Origin: Symbiodinium microadriaticum
Taxonomy: Eukaryota; Sar; Dinophyceae; Suessiales; Symbiodiniaceae
DNA: 64,000 nt
Direction: 5' to 3'
Assembly: GCA_001939145.1 (NCBI GenBank)
Contig: LSRX01001502.1
Location: 23,022 to 87,021 of the forward strand
Under the pieces are notes generated by a model, which saw nothing but the letters and a program-made list of their open reading frames with translations, did no database searches and had not been told where the DNA came from. The translations under genes were made by a program, and so were the position numbers. Of the stretch, positions 38,629-48,947 are shown one piece after another (within the stretch, counting starts at the first letter, position 1; each line of letters begins with the position of its first letter).

Positions 38629-39118
38629 CCCACGTCTTGGCCTTGATCACATTCGCAATGTTTGTGTCTGGCCGTGCTTCAGGAACTTGATTCTCTTCCT
38701 CTGGTTGTCCATTAGGGTCCATCACTTCATCAGGTACAAGACGAGGTACATCCACACCTTGTGAAGTGTCGAATAAGTTATCGTCTGATGACCTTGCCTC
38801 TGCGCTCGTTACCCCACTGAGTGGTTGTAACTCTGCACTTGTCGGCACTGCGATGAATCGACCATCTGGCAACACCCTGATGATGTCCTGCACTTGCCTT
38901 TCGATCGCGGGATCTGCTTTTGCCGGTTTTCGCTTTCTCGGATAGCAAGAGTTGATGAGCGCGAGGCTTTCCTTTGCAGCATATCTGGTGAAACACCTTT
39001 CAAACCCATTGATGCAGGCATTGATAGTGTCCACGTCCCCCCATCTGTCGAATAGTTCAGGGCAACGGAGAGCGAAGGTGAGCATGCCCAGGGTGAGTTC
39101 GAAGACATCCCCAAGCAA
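38504..39118 (-). CDS. Giant-F cargo ORF 4, unknown
   Basis: 204 codons. Helical N-terminus (FELTLGMLTFALRCPELFD, then INACINGFERCFTRYAAKE), a basic patch (PRKRKPAKADPAIERQ) and an acidic Pro-rich C-terminus. It may be one protein with 37855-38628, because homology-like sequence runs across their overlap. No family recognised. Confidence 0.4.
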   Translation of the reverse strand: MLGDVFELTLGMLTFALRCPELFDRWGDVDTINACINGFERCFTRYAAKESLALINSCYPRKRKPAKADPAIERQVQDIIRVLPDGRFIAVPTSAELQPLSGVTSAEARSSDDNLFDTSQGVDVPRLVPDEVMDPNGQPEEENQVPEARPDTNIANVIKAKTWDAVKLLFNGEVWPTSCVRQLQGCQSTSPTNRRGVRTRQERD

Positions 39119-39195
39119 CTCTTCAAGCGGGTTTTCGCTTCTCGATTCTTTCCTGTGGAGACAACAGAGTTTTCAGAAATCCAGCATAGGCATTC

Positions 39196-39845
39196 TTATT
39201 CCTCCATAAGAAGAAACAACCTTTCCCAGACGATCGGACAGCATCTGCGGAGTAACTCCATCAGATCATCGGCAGGTCGAAGATCAATTAGATCATTCGT
39301 GTAGATGTAGTAAGCACATGCCAGCGCGTACCTCTCATGTTGCCGAAGTTTCCCATAGTTCTGCACCTTGTAAAGGGCAGTGTAGTGTGCGCTCTTGAAA
39401 GCACAACCAATGCACTGTCCAGGAAAGGCGGCAGAGGGAGCAAATTCTGTTTGACCCCTGCAGAATATTGTCTCTGCCTTCTGGCTTTCGCATCCAGGGC
39501 AGAAGAAAACTTTGACATCTTTTTCAGCGTTGATCAATTTCGGCACGCTGTACTCATCGATCTTGAACCAATATTGCTCGGGACAATACACCGGTTCTGG
39601 AAACTGAAGGATCACTTCGAAGTCCTGCCACATTCTGCCAGGTCGTCGGGCTGTTTCATCATTTCGAGTTCTCTCTTCCATTGTTTGAAACGTTTCAGAA
39701 GAGATCCATCTGCCCGGTTTTCATGGTAGAGGCGAAGTGAATTTTGGTTTTGTCTGACCATATGTCCTTGAAGCGCGGGATCTCGATGGCATTCGTGTGC
39801 ATGAGTTCTTGGCAATTGCGCAAAACCTGTGGATTCACGTAGCAT
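39196..39845 (-). CDS. Giant-F cargo ORF 3, zinc-ribbon-like
   Basis: The main frame 39681-39196 (161 codons) carries VFFCPGCESQKAETIFCRG and FPGQCIGCAFKS, two Cys-x2-Cys pairs 30-40 residues apart that could form a zinc ribbon. The upstream frame 39845-39612 may hold its start. No enzyme motif seen. Nucleic-acid binding is a guess from the ribbon alone. Confidence 0.4.
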
Positions 39846-40063
39846 GCGGCGATCATCTTCTCGTAGAACAGTTGCTTTTCGTACACTGCAAATGCTCGGT
39901 GATGATGATGATGATGATGATGATGAGGATCATTGGGAGCAACTTGATCGGCGCTGACAACGTGTGTTCCATATCCTGCCTGAGAAAGCGAGCTCACCAG
40001 TTTGCACCAGAATGATGATCCATGCACAACGACACAACCGCGAAGTTGGGGTTCCGTGGCCAC
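39695..40063 (-). CDS. Giant-F cargo ORF 2b with polyhistidine run
   Basis: 122 codons, including a run of nine His encoded by an ATG/CAT microsatellite (about 39899-39930). Around it: CVVVHGSSFWCKLVSSLS and QLFYEKMIAACYVNPQVLR. It probably continues the 41600-39930 ORF after a frameshift near 40060. Function unknown. Confidence 0.4.
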   Translation of the reverse strand: MATEPQLRGCVVVHGSSFWCKLVSSLSQAGYGTHVVSADQVAPNDPHHHHHHHHHRAFAVYEKQLFYEKMIAACYVNPQVLRNCQELMHTNAIEIPRFKDIWSDKTKIHFASTMKTGQMDLF

Positions 40064-41600
40064 GTAAGAGCACGCATGACCATATCCTTGAAAACCTTCG
40101 GATCGTTTTCACATCGTTGAGTGAGCACAAGCGTACAATCTTGGGTCGTGGTTGATCATCACAATGGGTGGTCTTGGCAGGCACGAGAGCAATGACCTCC
40201 TTGATGTGGTCGATGTAGACGCGTTCTAGAGTTTCTTCCATGTTGCCTAAGGCAGCCACGGATTCTGTACTCCCAGGAATAATCAGGTTCTCGTACACAA
40301 CCGCTTGCAGGCATAGATGAAGATGGATTGTTGTTGTCGCTCTTAGATCTTCATTCATGGCCCTGACCTTCTGCTTCAGGAGACTGAATACCTTGATCGT
40401 ATTCTCAAAGTTCACGGGCGTATGCATTTCAGGAGATAGCTTCGTCAGGTGTCGCCATCCCTTGTGCAGAAACGCTTCGGACAATGAGAACGTAGTTTTC
40501 TTGTTGTGTGCATACATCTCGACGTCCATCGCGAGGAAAGTGTGCTGAGTGCGAACGAGTGTAGCATCAGGTTTCCCGCCGATTGCCAGGTTATCCCTGA
40601 TCTCTTTCGCTGCCTGTAGAACGTTCATGCGCTCTTTCTTCACCTCGGGACTCGCAGATGCAAACGTGTCATTCTCGTCCTTCTTCAGATCGTCTTCGGT
40701 CTTCACAAGTGCAGCGGCCGTGAGCATGGCCGGTGTCGGCAAATGTTCACATGTTCCTATTCCACATCCATGATACATCCGGGCATACATATGCAGCCAT
40801 TTTGACGTACCTGCTTTGACGTAGACTTGGACATTCAAACCACCAGACTTGTTCTGAGTTACCGATTGCAGACGTCCCAAATAAACCACCAACCGTCTCA
40901 CATAGTGTTCAATAGGCAACGTTCCTTCATTCTCGTTGGGCTTGTATAGAGGAGTTTCGTCATATGCAAAGATGTAGGAATCCGGATTGTCCAACGCGTG
41001 AACCAGCTTCCCTCTGCAAAGTTGTAAATCCTCCTTGTGGAAGTCGAAGGAATATTCCACTGCACCCTCAGGCACAGGAACTTCTGCCCAATCGCTTTCA
41101 TCACTTCGTTCTTGTTCTGGTTGTGGAGGTGGTGGCGCGGTTGATGAAGCGGCTGCTTGACTGCTCTGAGAGCTCGTCAAATCAGGCCTGCCATCAGTTC
41201 TTGCACGTTTCGGTCTATATTGAGGTGTCGCCTTTGGTGTGGGTTCCATCCCTTCCACATCACTCGACCCCCATGGATTTCCACCCCATACTTCAGAAAG
41301 AGGAACGTGACCAGGATGCATAGGTACTCGATGAACATACTGCGCTTGAGCTTGCTGCTGACGTTCTACCACCACACGTCCTGCGTGATATGCCCACGAT
41401 GGATGTGCGCTTAGGTTCGGAGGGAATAGATCATCTCCAGGTAGTAAAGCACTTGGGCGCTCTTGAGGACGTTGCAAGTTGATCTCGTCAATGATGGTCT
41501 CCCACTGCTTTGCAGCACTGCGTTTCTTTGCACATTCACTGCTGTACCCTTGCTCAACGAACAATTGATTCCAGGTCAATGGTATGCAACTTTCAACCAA
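39930..41600 (-). CDS. Giant-F cargo ORF 2, unknown 556-aa protein
   Basis: A long frame with basic N-terminus (AKKRSAAKQWETIIDEIN), a Pro/Gln/Ser-rich linker with a possible nuclear localisation signal (RPKRARTDGRP), an acidic patch, and a globular C-terminal half (SYIFAYDETPLYKPN, VRRLVVYLGRLQS, LHMYARMYHGCGIGTCEH). The last about 50 residues look out of frame. I recognise no family. It starts seven bases after the preceding ORF ends, consistent with one polyprotein broken by a stop. Confidence 0.5.
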   Translation of the reverse strand: MVESCIPLTWNQLFVEQGYSSECAKKRSAAKQWETIIDEINLQRPQERPSALLPGDDLFPPNLSAHPSWAYHAGRVVVERQQQAQAQYVHRVPMHPGHVPLSEVWGGNPWGSSDVEGMEPTPKATPQYRPKRARTDGRPDLTSSQSSQAAASSTAPPPPQPEQERSDESDWAEVPVPEGAVEYSFDFHKEDLQLCRGKLVHALDNPDSYIFAYDETPLYKPNENEGTLPIEHYVRRLVVYLGRLQSVTQNKSGGLNVQVYVKAGTSKWLHMYARMYHGCGIGTCEHLPTPAMLTAAALVKTEDDLKKDENDTFASASPEVKKERMNVLQAAKEIRDNLAIGGKPDATLVRTQHTFLAMDVEMYAHNKKTTFSLSEAFLHKGWRHLTKLSPEMHTPVNFENTIKVFSLLKQKVRAMNEDLRATTTIHLHLCLQAVVYENLIIPGSTESVAALGNMEETLERVYIDHIKEVIALVPAKTTHCDDQPRPKIVRLCSLNDVKTIRRFSRIWSCVLLRGHGTPTSRLCRCAWIIILVQTGELAFSGRIWNTRCQRRSSCSQ

Positions 41601-41606
41601 GTGTAA

Positions 41607-42696
41607 TCATCCAAGCGTTTGACGTTCGGAAAACTTTGCCACCACACTCCTGACGAACTCCTTTGCTGTCATTCCAAGGTCTGGTCGTAGAACGTCACTC
41701 CAGTGTATCAAGTGGCCAACGAGTCTGTCCTCACTGTAGTAAAGATATGCCCTCAACAAGTTGATTGCACCCGCATAAGCTTGGAAGTAGCTGATGGCGA
41801 AGGCTAATGGTTCCTCCAGTTCGCTGTCAGGTGGATTGCAGGCATGAAGAATCAAGTCGAACATGTCCAAAGCTTTGGGTTTCTCACCTTGCGAACCCGT
41901 TCGTTGGTAGAACGTCTCGAGATCTGCGTTGTGGGTCCTGAGGCCATAGCCAACACACTTTGCGAACTCGATTGACATCTTCAATCCTCCTTCGTCCAAA
42001 TCTTGCACACCCATTGATCCAGGAATGCGGCCAATGTATTCTTGGAAGAAGACGAACCAATTGTTTCTCGTGCCGCATAGTTCTTCTGGGACAACGACTC
42101 TCGACTGTTTGCGACGAACGCCTCGTTGAAGAACATGCCATCGTTGATGGCAGCCAAGGCAGACTCCGACAGATTGAATCGTGTTCCAGTCCTGTCTCCT
42201 TCAATGAATTCGGATGCTGCAGTGATGCTTTCTTTGACAACCCTAGCCTCGACGAAGTGCTCGTTGAAGAACGGGAATCGCTCGGCTTTGTCGTTGACTG
42301 CTTGATGGATAATGTTCGAAGCCCTTTCAATATACTTCACAACATCCCATATGGTCCCTGCTGCACCTCATTGGTCGCCGCCTCAATGCACGCTTTGAGC
42401 ATCTCGCGATACCTGTGTGATGTACTGTTGCTTCCTGTCGACTGGCTTACAGATAACAGCGCCATCAGAAGTGGCGGAGCTGAATAATACAATGTCCCGT
42501 CGTTGATGGTGTTGTTGGAGATCACTCGGTTGTGAACGAGCTTCTTCGGCAGCCTCTGTTTGGTTGTCTGGTTCTTGACGAAGACCTGAAGAAACTTGTC
42601 GAAATGCAGCATAGCATTCCAGAATGTGGTAGTCGGGAACACGTCACCAGGTGGAACATTTTGGAATTTGAAAGGTTGCCCAGTGAAAGTAGCCAT
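41607..42696 (-). pseudogene. Giant-F cargo ORF 1, unknown, frameshifted
   Basis: Three consecutive minus frames (42696-42337, 42340-41981, 42014-41607), each protein-like and overlapping at its ends, read MATFTGQPFKFQNVPP, then VVKESITAASEFIEGD, then FAISYFQAYAGAINLLRAY. Together about 360 residues, helical, no motif known to me. The overlaps suggest one ancestral frame broken twice. Confidence 0.45.
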
Positions 42697-42807
42697 GGCT
42701 CGGGGAATTGGGTGGTCTCCTAAGGAATCCCACCTACCCCTAGGACCTTACGGTTCGTGTCTTCCTCTGAGAGGTCAGACACCCCCCGTTCGGTCAATAC
42801 ACAGTCC

Positions 42808-43470
42808 TTAGTTGCGATGAGGATGAGACCTGATGTGACAGGCCTCAGCGGAATCACCAACATGTTGCTGACTGCAATGACCATGTTCACTCTCATGAGC
42901 ATGTTCACTTCCTAGATGATGACTGCGACGTGACTTGCTGCGGACATGTAGCGCAACTGACGCCCAGGCTTCCCGAATACAATCACTCAGCTTGCAACTG
43001 ATCTTGCGTTCGACAAAGGACGAAAACTTCTCTTCAACACGCTTCGAATCAAGGAAATTGGAAATCACACACCGGCGTCCAGTCAATCTACCTGTAGCAT
43101 CAGCACACTCAGCAGCCTTGACCTTGAAACCTTTAAACCCTAAAAGAGCATGAAGTTCCGGCCAATTCCAACATGAGCATGCCGACGGCATGTCAAGCAA
43201 AAAATAGACGTGTGGCGATTCACAAAACCTTGTCATCAAACGTTTGAGCAATCTGAGAATTCCTCGGAACTCACTGAGCTTTCCAACCGAGGAAGACTCA
43301 CCCCCCACCATGGGCGCAGCCTTAGGGCTTTGCCCGCCACCTGATCGCAAAAGCGATGCTGTAAACAGCACAGGCGTTGATGGTTGGTTAATTTTACAAC
43401 TTCTTGATCTTCGCGACAACTTCGGTTTGTTGAGCAACAGTCTTAGGAGGTTCGACATGCAGAACATCAA
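42808..43470 (-). pseudogene. Methyltransferase-like remnant 2 of Giant-F
   Basis: Contains HVYFLLDMPSACSCWNWPEL followed after 20 residues by AAECADATGRLTG. This hydrophobic-acid-x-Pro, Trp, Cys spacing resembles the second half of retroelement methyltransferases (compare FHLEQPVGSAM in Copia-2). Motifs I and IV are not visible. The tail is low-complexity (Ser/His-rich) and probably out of frame. Confidence 0.35.
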
Positions 43471-44149
43471 CTTGCCTGCTCAGCCCTTTCCGGTCATCGG
43501 TTCTGTCGTGTCCAAAGTACACGACCACCCCATCACATCCGGATTTGGGCTTCTTGGCCGGCATGGAGATCAAACGACCATCACCTTCCTTGAAGGACAA
43601 CGCTCGCAGCAATCTCCTCGAGATCTGACTGGTTCTCACCTCTTTGCCACTCAAGTCCGAGTAGTCTTGTTCGCAAGCATGGTTATGCTTTGCCTTGCAT
43701 GCATCACTGAGCTTGTGTTCCATCGCCGTGTCGGCGGAAAAGAACTCCCATTTCTTGTTACAGTACTTGACACATGGCTGGTTCTCAGGATCACGCACCA
43801 AAAGTCGCTGTCCATGAGAGCACCCGTCTATGACGTTGTGCCTCCAAAGCTCCTTATTGGAGAGAAGCCTGTACTGTTTAGTGCCGGCAACTTGGGCTTC
43901 AGGCGGCACCTCAATGATGACCTGAGTTCCCGACTTGGCTGCAGCAAGGGCAATTCTTTGGACGACCTCCCCCCAGGGGTACTCAGTGCGAAATTCGACC
44001 TTCTGGCTGGATTTCTTGACGTGCTTGTCGATCCATGATGTACCCCCCAGAACCCCCGCACCGACGAAAACCGCCGCAAACCGCCGCATACTCGGATTCC
44101 TTCTGCTTGTTGCGGAACACATCAGCCAAATAGTCGCACATGGCATCAT
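43394..44149 (-). CDS. Methyltransferase-like remnant 1 of Giant-F
   Basis: 251 codons. TQVIIEVPPEAQVAG, then NVIDGCSHGQRLL, then YCNKKWEFFSADTAM and CKAKHNHACEQ reproduce the C-terminal half of the retroelement C5-methyltransferase-like domain (acid-x-Pro, Asp-Gly-Cys, Lys-x-Trp, Cys-x3-His-x-His). The DIRS-2 copy ends similarly (CQGGHHHEPWG). The SAM-binding half is not recognised, so activity is doubtful. Confidence 0.45.
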   Translation of the reverse strand: MMPCATIWLMCSATSRRNPSMRRFAAVFVGAGVLGGTSWIDKHVKKSSQKVEFRTEYPWGEVVQRIALAAAKSGTQVIIEVPPEAQVAGTKQYRLLSNKELWRHNVIDGCSHGQRLLVRDPENQPCVKYCNKKWEFFSADTAMEHKLSDACKAKHNHACEQDYSDLSGKEVRTSQISRRLLRALSFKEGDGRLISMPAKKPKSGCDGVVVYFGHDRTDDRKGLSRQVDVLHVEPPKTVAQQTEVVAKIKKL

Positions 44150-44732
44150 CGACTTGTCGTCCTGTACAGAGGATGTTCATTCTCGTTTGTGGAACATAGT
44201 GCTGTTCTGGGGCGAATTCCGTCGCATCGCCAAGACCGGGGGCATACTGTTGCCACCAACTATCCTCATCCACACCAATTAGCGTCCAAATAGCCAGTTC
44301 TCTCGGTGTATCGAAGATTTTGATCTTGACTCCCAGCTTGTTCCCTTCATCCTTGTACGTGTGCACCAGTTCCTTGGTGTTGTCGTAGAACTCAATGACC
44401 AATCCTTGTTTGCAATCTTGGAATTCTGTCACATGTGGAACGATTGCATGACCGTACCCTTCGAGTTCTCTCATCTTTTGGGACATGTCCTCCCATACTT
44501 CTTCGATAATTTTGGTCCAAAAGAAGGATCCCATGTACGGAATCCGGTCTCGATGTTGGCGACCGTTGAAACGAAGAGGCAATGTGAAACCCTGGAACCC
44601 CCGATGGATGGCACGCGCAAGCGCGGCAACCACCGAGCGCCATTCAGGCAGCAGGGTGCGCACATATCTGCGTCCATACGGATAGGGGCAGAGTAGTCTG
44701 GACTGTGTCCTCGACCACCTGGGTCGCCACAA
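43983..44732 (-). CDS. Region between RNase H and methyltransferase-like part, unknown
   Basis: 249 codons. The protein-like core is KIIEEVWEDMSQKMRELEG, then GLVIEFYDNTKELVHTYKD, then IFDTPRELAIWTLIGVDED. The N-terminal 50 residues, Arg-rich, are likely out of frame. Sits 3' of the RNase H tail on the same strand. No family recognised. Confidence 0.4.
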   Translation of the reverse strand: MWRPRWSRTQSRLLCPYPYGRRYVRTLLPEWRSVVAALARAIHRGFQGFTLPLRFNGRQHRDRIPYMGSFFWTKIIEEVWEDMSQKMRELEGYGHAIVPHVTEFQDCKQGLVIEFYDNTKELVHTYKDEGNKLGVKIKIFDTPRELAIWTLIGVDEDSWWQQYAPGLGDATEFAPEQHYVPQTRMNILCTGRQVDDAMCDYLADVFRNKQKESEYAAVCGGFRRCGGSGGYIMDRQARQEIQPEGRISH

Positions 44733-46307
44733 GAGAGGCCCGCGCCTTCGCGAAGAATCCAGGTAAAGCGCAAATAGCGACCCGGCGGCAACGCAGACGG
44801 CGGATCCCGCAACATGCGCGGGAACTTGACGACCAAAATGGGGTCGACGCTGTCGTGCTCCTGCAAACCTTCTTTACTCGACAGACCCGCGCGATACAGC
44901 ACCTGCGGCAATATGGGAGTCTTAGTGTAGGGAAAACAGGGCACCTCACTCTTGAACGTGTAGAGTTGCTGTCCTTTCTCATCCGTGCTTTGGGAATGAG
45001 TAGGACGCATTAGATCCATGATATCCTGCGATCCAATCTGTTCCGGAGGAAAGATGTTGATCAGCTGGCAGGCATGCGTCCACGATACGGAATCCTTGAA
45101 GGACTTGGTATGAATGTCCGCAGCCATCTTGGCGGTGACTTCGTAGGCAAGCGACACATAACCCTCCTGAAAGATAGAACGCATCCTGCCAACGCTAATC
45201 CCGTGCGTCCGTTCAAGGTGACGCATGGTGGGATTCTTGCCCGTGCGAACCACGCCAATCATGGTCTGGTTGTCGTCGTAGAAGACGAAGTTGGGATCTT
45301 TGCCACCTAAATTGCTGCCACAATGTTATGGCAGGTAACCCCAGACGTGTCATAGCAAAGTCGGCCGCAACAATCTCAGCCTCAGGTGTAGAGTGACTTA
45401 AGCACCCTTGCCTTTTGCTAAGCCCCGCCAGAGGGAAACGAGTGTGAGGACCTTGAATGTGCAGGTGAGCACCGGAGGTAGACTTCAAGCTTTCGCCACA
45501 ACCTGCATAATCCGCATCCGCAAATAGTCCAATGGACGAGTCTCCTAGGGAGTCCCCGACCCGTCCAATCATCAAATGATGCTTGGACTGTTGCACATAC
45601 GCCATGAGGTGATGCAGCAATGCGTCCTCCTTCTTGGTCCACTTGGTGGTCTTGCGTGCCAAGTTGTTGATGCTGCGCAAGAGGTCAAAGCGACAAATTC
45701 GTGCAGCGTAGAGCAATTTCATGAGAATGCTGGCTGAGTGAGGTGCTAGCGCGCCTCGTTTCGCATCTGTGACTTCCTCTTCCGTTGGGCCCTTGGGAAT
45801 AGGTGGAGGCGGTATTAATCGACCGTCCGCGTCGACAGGCATAGTGTTTCCACACCACGTGCATCGATAACTTTTTCCATTGCACATCGGAGCCCGAGCT
45901 GGATGATTCTTGGATTCTTCCGCAGGACTCGGCGATGGTACCGTTTTGAATTTGGATGGATCGAAGCGAGTAACATCACAATACTTCTTGACCGTCATGT
46001 CCAGGTACGTTTCCATGTCGTAAGTGACCGTTCGCACCGGCGTCTTGTCATGTAAGACAGCTTCGCCTTTGGAAATGCAACAACCCAAATATAGACCCAA
46101 TGGTGCTTCTTCCTCGAGACGAAGTTCTTTACGGAGCATAGACCAACCTTTGGGCAGCTGTGCTTGTGGTCCCGCCATCTTGAGATCGTCGACGTAGATC
46201 ACTAGCAACAGCTTCATTTCAGGATGGAAATACAACGATGGCCATTCGTCCCCAAGTGGTTTGAAACCGACTTTCTGTACTGCGGTGTGACAATGTTGCT
46301 CCCACAT
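44471..46307 (-). pseudogene. RT C-terminus and RNase H of Giant-F
   Basis: Frame 46307-45213 has the YVDD box (LLLVIYVDDLKMAG, intact) near residue 37, an inserted Cys pair (CTWCGNTM), and RNase H start GLFADADYAGCG with STPEAEIVAADFA. A frameshift near 45330 leads to frame 45262-44471: MRHLERTHGISVGRM and TAKMAADIHTKSF end RNase H. A conserved-looking tail follows (PILPQVLYRAGLSSK, then LRFTWILREGAG). Confidence 0.85.
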
Positions 46308-46337
46308 GGTGCCAGCGTCCGGGTGTCCATATAAGGC

Positions 46338-47120
46338 CTAGCGACATACGGGTCGACGGAGCTTATGGCGGTTGGCTGAAAGATGCCACGCTTCGTCAGG
46401 CAATTCAACCCAGCACGGAGCGCCAGATAGCTTGGCCTGGATGTACGCTTGAATAGCATCAGCCATCTGAACGTCATTGCCCGGTAGACAACCGTAGTAA
46501 TCAGCCCATCGAGATGCATCGAATGTAGCTGGTGAGTTGCCAAGGTCTTGGAAGAGTGCGGCTTCCATGTTCTGGTCTTTGACCTGATCTCCAAGTAGTA
46601 CACCGCGACCTTTAAACTTCCTGGCCGGATCATCCTCTTTCAACTGGTAGTTCTTTTCGTATATCAATCCATGTACACGAGCCATGTGGACTTTTTGTCC
46701 TTTCCGCTTGGCTTCATTCACCACGTCGTCATACTCCCTTGTTTGAGAGAAGTCGAACACTTCCTGCTCCCACAATCCTTTCCACTCTTTCATGAACGCT
46801 TCCATCGCTTTTGGATTGTCGAGCATCTCTTTCCTGGTGACTGGACGTGTAACCATGGCATTGAAACAGTTTCCATGTGCTCCATTTTTGACTCGATGAT
46901 TGTGTTGAACCGAAGTTGTGCAAGGCATAGCAGGTAACCAGTTGTCATCGAACACGACACTGGCAGGAACGGCCGGCACGACGTCGTCAAGGAATTCTTC
47001 CTGCAACTGTTGTTGAACTGACTCTTGAGCCCCTTCCCAACCAACTTCTGTGCACGGACTTCCAAGTTCGAGGTCGATCTTGTTGCACTGAACAATCTTC
47101 GGAAAGATCATGTTGTCCAA
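46338..47120 (-). pseudogene. RT N-terminus of Giant-F
   Basis: 260 codons. VTRKEMLDNPKAMEAFMKEW is the usual start of copia RT (mutate, work, replace pattern), then RKFKGRGVLLGDQVKDQ (fingers) and DVQMADAIQAYIQAKLSG (palm helix; the first catalytic Asp context is MADAIQAY). It ends in frame disruption before the YVDD part in the next frame. Confidence 0.8.
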
Positions 47121-48658
47121 TACTTTTCAACCGCCCTTTTGCCCACTGCGGCTCTCCTCCTGGATACTTTGGCGTCTTTTGCGTTCTCCCTTTTGGCTTT
47201 CTTGTACGCCTTCTTCTTGGTTTTCGCATCCACCTTGTCCCATTCTTCTGGTGAGTATAGATGCTTTGGTCGACGTGATGGAAGAATGCGTTTGCCATCG
47301 CTGCCAATCTTGTACGGAACACCACGCTTATCGATCTTGCAGGCTTCACCGTCGTCACTGAGATAGATAATTCCGTCACCTTTTGTACCGACACTCCAAT
47401 GTTCGACATCATCAGAAGCCAGCTTCGCATCTTTCAAGCAACGTAGGATTTCTCCTGGATCTTCCTCTCCACCTTTTGGGATCAACCTGCCCGATGGTCC
47501 AACATCATCATGTTCAATTGGTCCACCAGTTCTTCCCAAAATGGAAGACGGCGGCGGAGCGCGATGCGCTCCTGCATCGATTTCATCACGTTCGAGGATC
47601 TTTTCGCCTATTGCATCAACGGCGGTGTAGTAGTCATCCAAGGCAATGCCACCAGCTCCTCCTCCGTCGTCAATTTCATCTGGATCTGGAGGTGGCTTCT
47701 TCTTGGAATCATCATCATCATCGTAATCATCACCGTCGCCTCCACTGGGTGGTCGGTCGACGTCATCTGCATCCTTGATCTCTTTTCCTTGTAGTCTTCT
47801 GTTGTCGTTCAGCCCTTCCAAGGTAGAATTCATGCGCTCGTACTCGTTCTTCAGCGGAAATACCAGGTCTTCAGGTAGCACCACCACTTCAGTCAAGTAT
47901 GGTTGAGCTAGTTTTCGTGGTACTGCAGCATCCATCGATAGATTGACACCTGTGAACTCAGCCATATCCCAAACTTTGTACTTTCTTGACCATTGTTGCC
48001 CGGTAGTGATGGCATATCCTGCAAATACTCCCGTAATACCCTTTGGATCGAACTTTCCTGCGTACGTCTTGTCCCTTGTGTCTGTCGTTTTGAAGAATAC
48101 TTTTGCACCGAACGGAACGGCTTTGCCTTTGAAATCTTCACCGGTCATCCTTTTCCAAGCTGAATCACCGTCACCCTCGACATCCTCGATGTTCAAGTCG
48201 TGAGTAACACAGTTCAATGCAAAATGCCAGTACTGCGCCGGTAACCCTGCATGCAATAGAGACGTGGCCACGGTGTTGATCACTTCTTGGTTCGTTCGTT
48301 CGGCCAATGAAGTGTTCTTAGGCAATCCTGGTAGAGAATGATCAATGGGGATCTTCAATTGTGCCATGGCAGCATCGAATTCAGGTGCCACGTCACTGTA
48401 AGCAAGCTTGACCTTTCTCCTTCCGATCAATCTCTTCAACGCCTCCACGACATCGTCGGTATACCTTGACATAGTGGGAATTGCTGCAATGACATTTGTG
48501 GCAACATCACGAACGACCAATACTTCTCTCATCTCGTCGTCGTTTCCAATTCCCATGTCAGCAGCTCTTCGCATATCCAAGAAATCGAAAGTGATAAGAT
48601 CGCCCCATGCTTTGAGTTCCCTCTTGAATGCACCGCGCAGTGTCCTGTAATGCTTCAT
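47108..48658 (-). CDS. Integrase of Giant-F
   Basis: 516 codons, intact. DLITFDFLDMRRA (first Asp), KLAYSDVAPEFDAAM (second) and NTSLAERTNQEVINT (Glu) form the D,D,E set of a copia integrase. Just upstream (48784-48658) another stretch reads a His/Cys pre-integrase motif (LTHLCTHRYRNPYCEACVR). The C-terminal 250 residues include a copia PFG motif (AVPFGAKVFFK), an acidic Asp-rich linker, and a basic tail. Overlaps the RT frame by 13 bases. Confidence 0.85.
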   Translation of the reverse strand: MKHYRTLRGAFKRELKAWGDLITFDFLDMRRAADMGIGNDDEMREVLVVRDVATNVIAAIPTMSRYTDDVVEALKRLIGRRKVKLAYSDVAPEFDAAMAQLKIPIDHSLPGLPKNTSLAERTNQEVINTVATSLLHAGLPAQYWHFALNCVTHDLNIEDVEGDGDSAWKRMTGEDFKGKAVPFGAKVFFKTTDTRDKTYAGKFDPKGITGVFAGYAITTGQQWSRKYKVWDMAEFTGVNLSMDAAVPRKLAQPYLTEVVVLPEDLVFPLKNEYERMNSTLEGLNDNRRLQGKEIKDADDVDRPPSGGDGDDYDDDDDSKKKPPPDPDEIDDGGGAGGIALDDYYTAVDAIGEKILERDEIDAGAHRAPPPSSILGRTGGPIEHDDVGPSGRLIPKGGEEDPGEILRCLKDAKLASDDVEHWSVGTKGDGIIYLSDDGEACKIDKRGVPYKIGSDGKRILPSRRPKHLYSPEEWDKVDAKTKKKAYKKAKRENAKDAKVSRRRAAVGKRAVEKYWTT

Positions 48659-48947
48659 TTTGGCACGAATACATGCTTCACAATAGGGATTCCGGTAACG
48701 ATGTGTACACAGATGAGTGAGAGTCTTTGCTTCTGCTTTCAGGGTTCCAACCTTTGCTTTGCGAATTGGTGCTCCTTCCCCTTCTACTTCGATCTCCCTC
48801 TCGTCATCATCATGTGCATGTTAATCACCTTCCTCTGGAGGATCAGGAGGTCTTCCTGCTTCTTCTGCTGGTACTTCTTCACCTGGTGCTTCGTCAGGTA
48901 TGAAATCAGGAGAGTACTCCTCGGCTGGGCCGTTGGGTTCCTCTTCT

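Noticed and set aside
41600..42100. Possible host gene encoded by the Giant-F cargo region
   Set aside because: All cargo ORFs are on the element strand and lie inside perfect LTR and TSD boundaries, so element cargo is the simpler reading.
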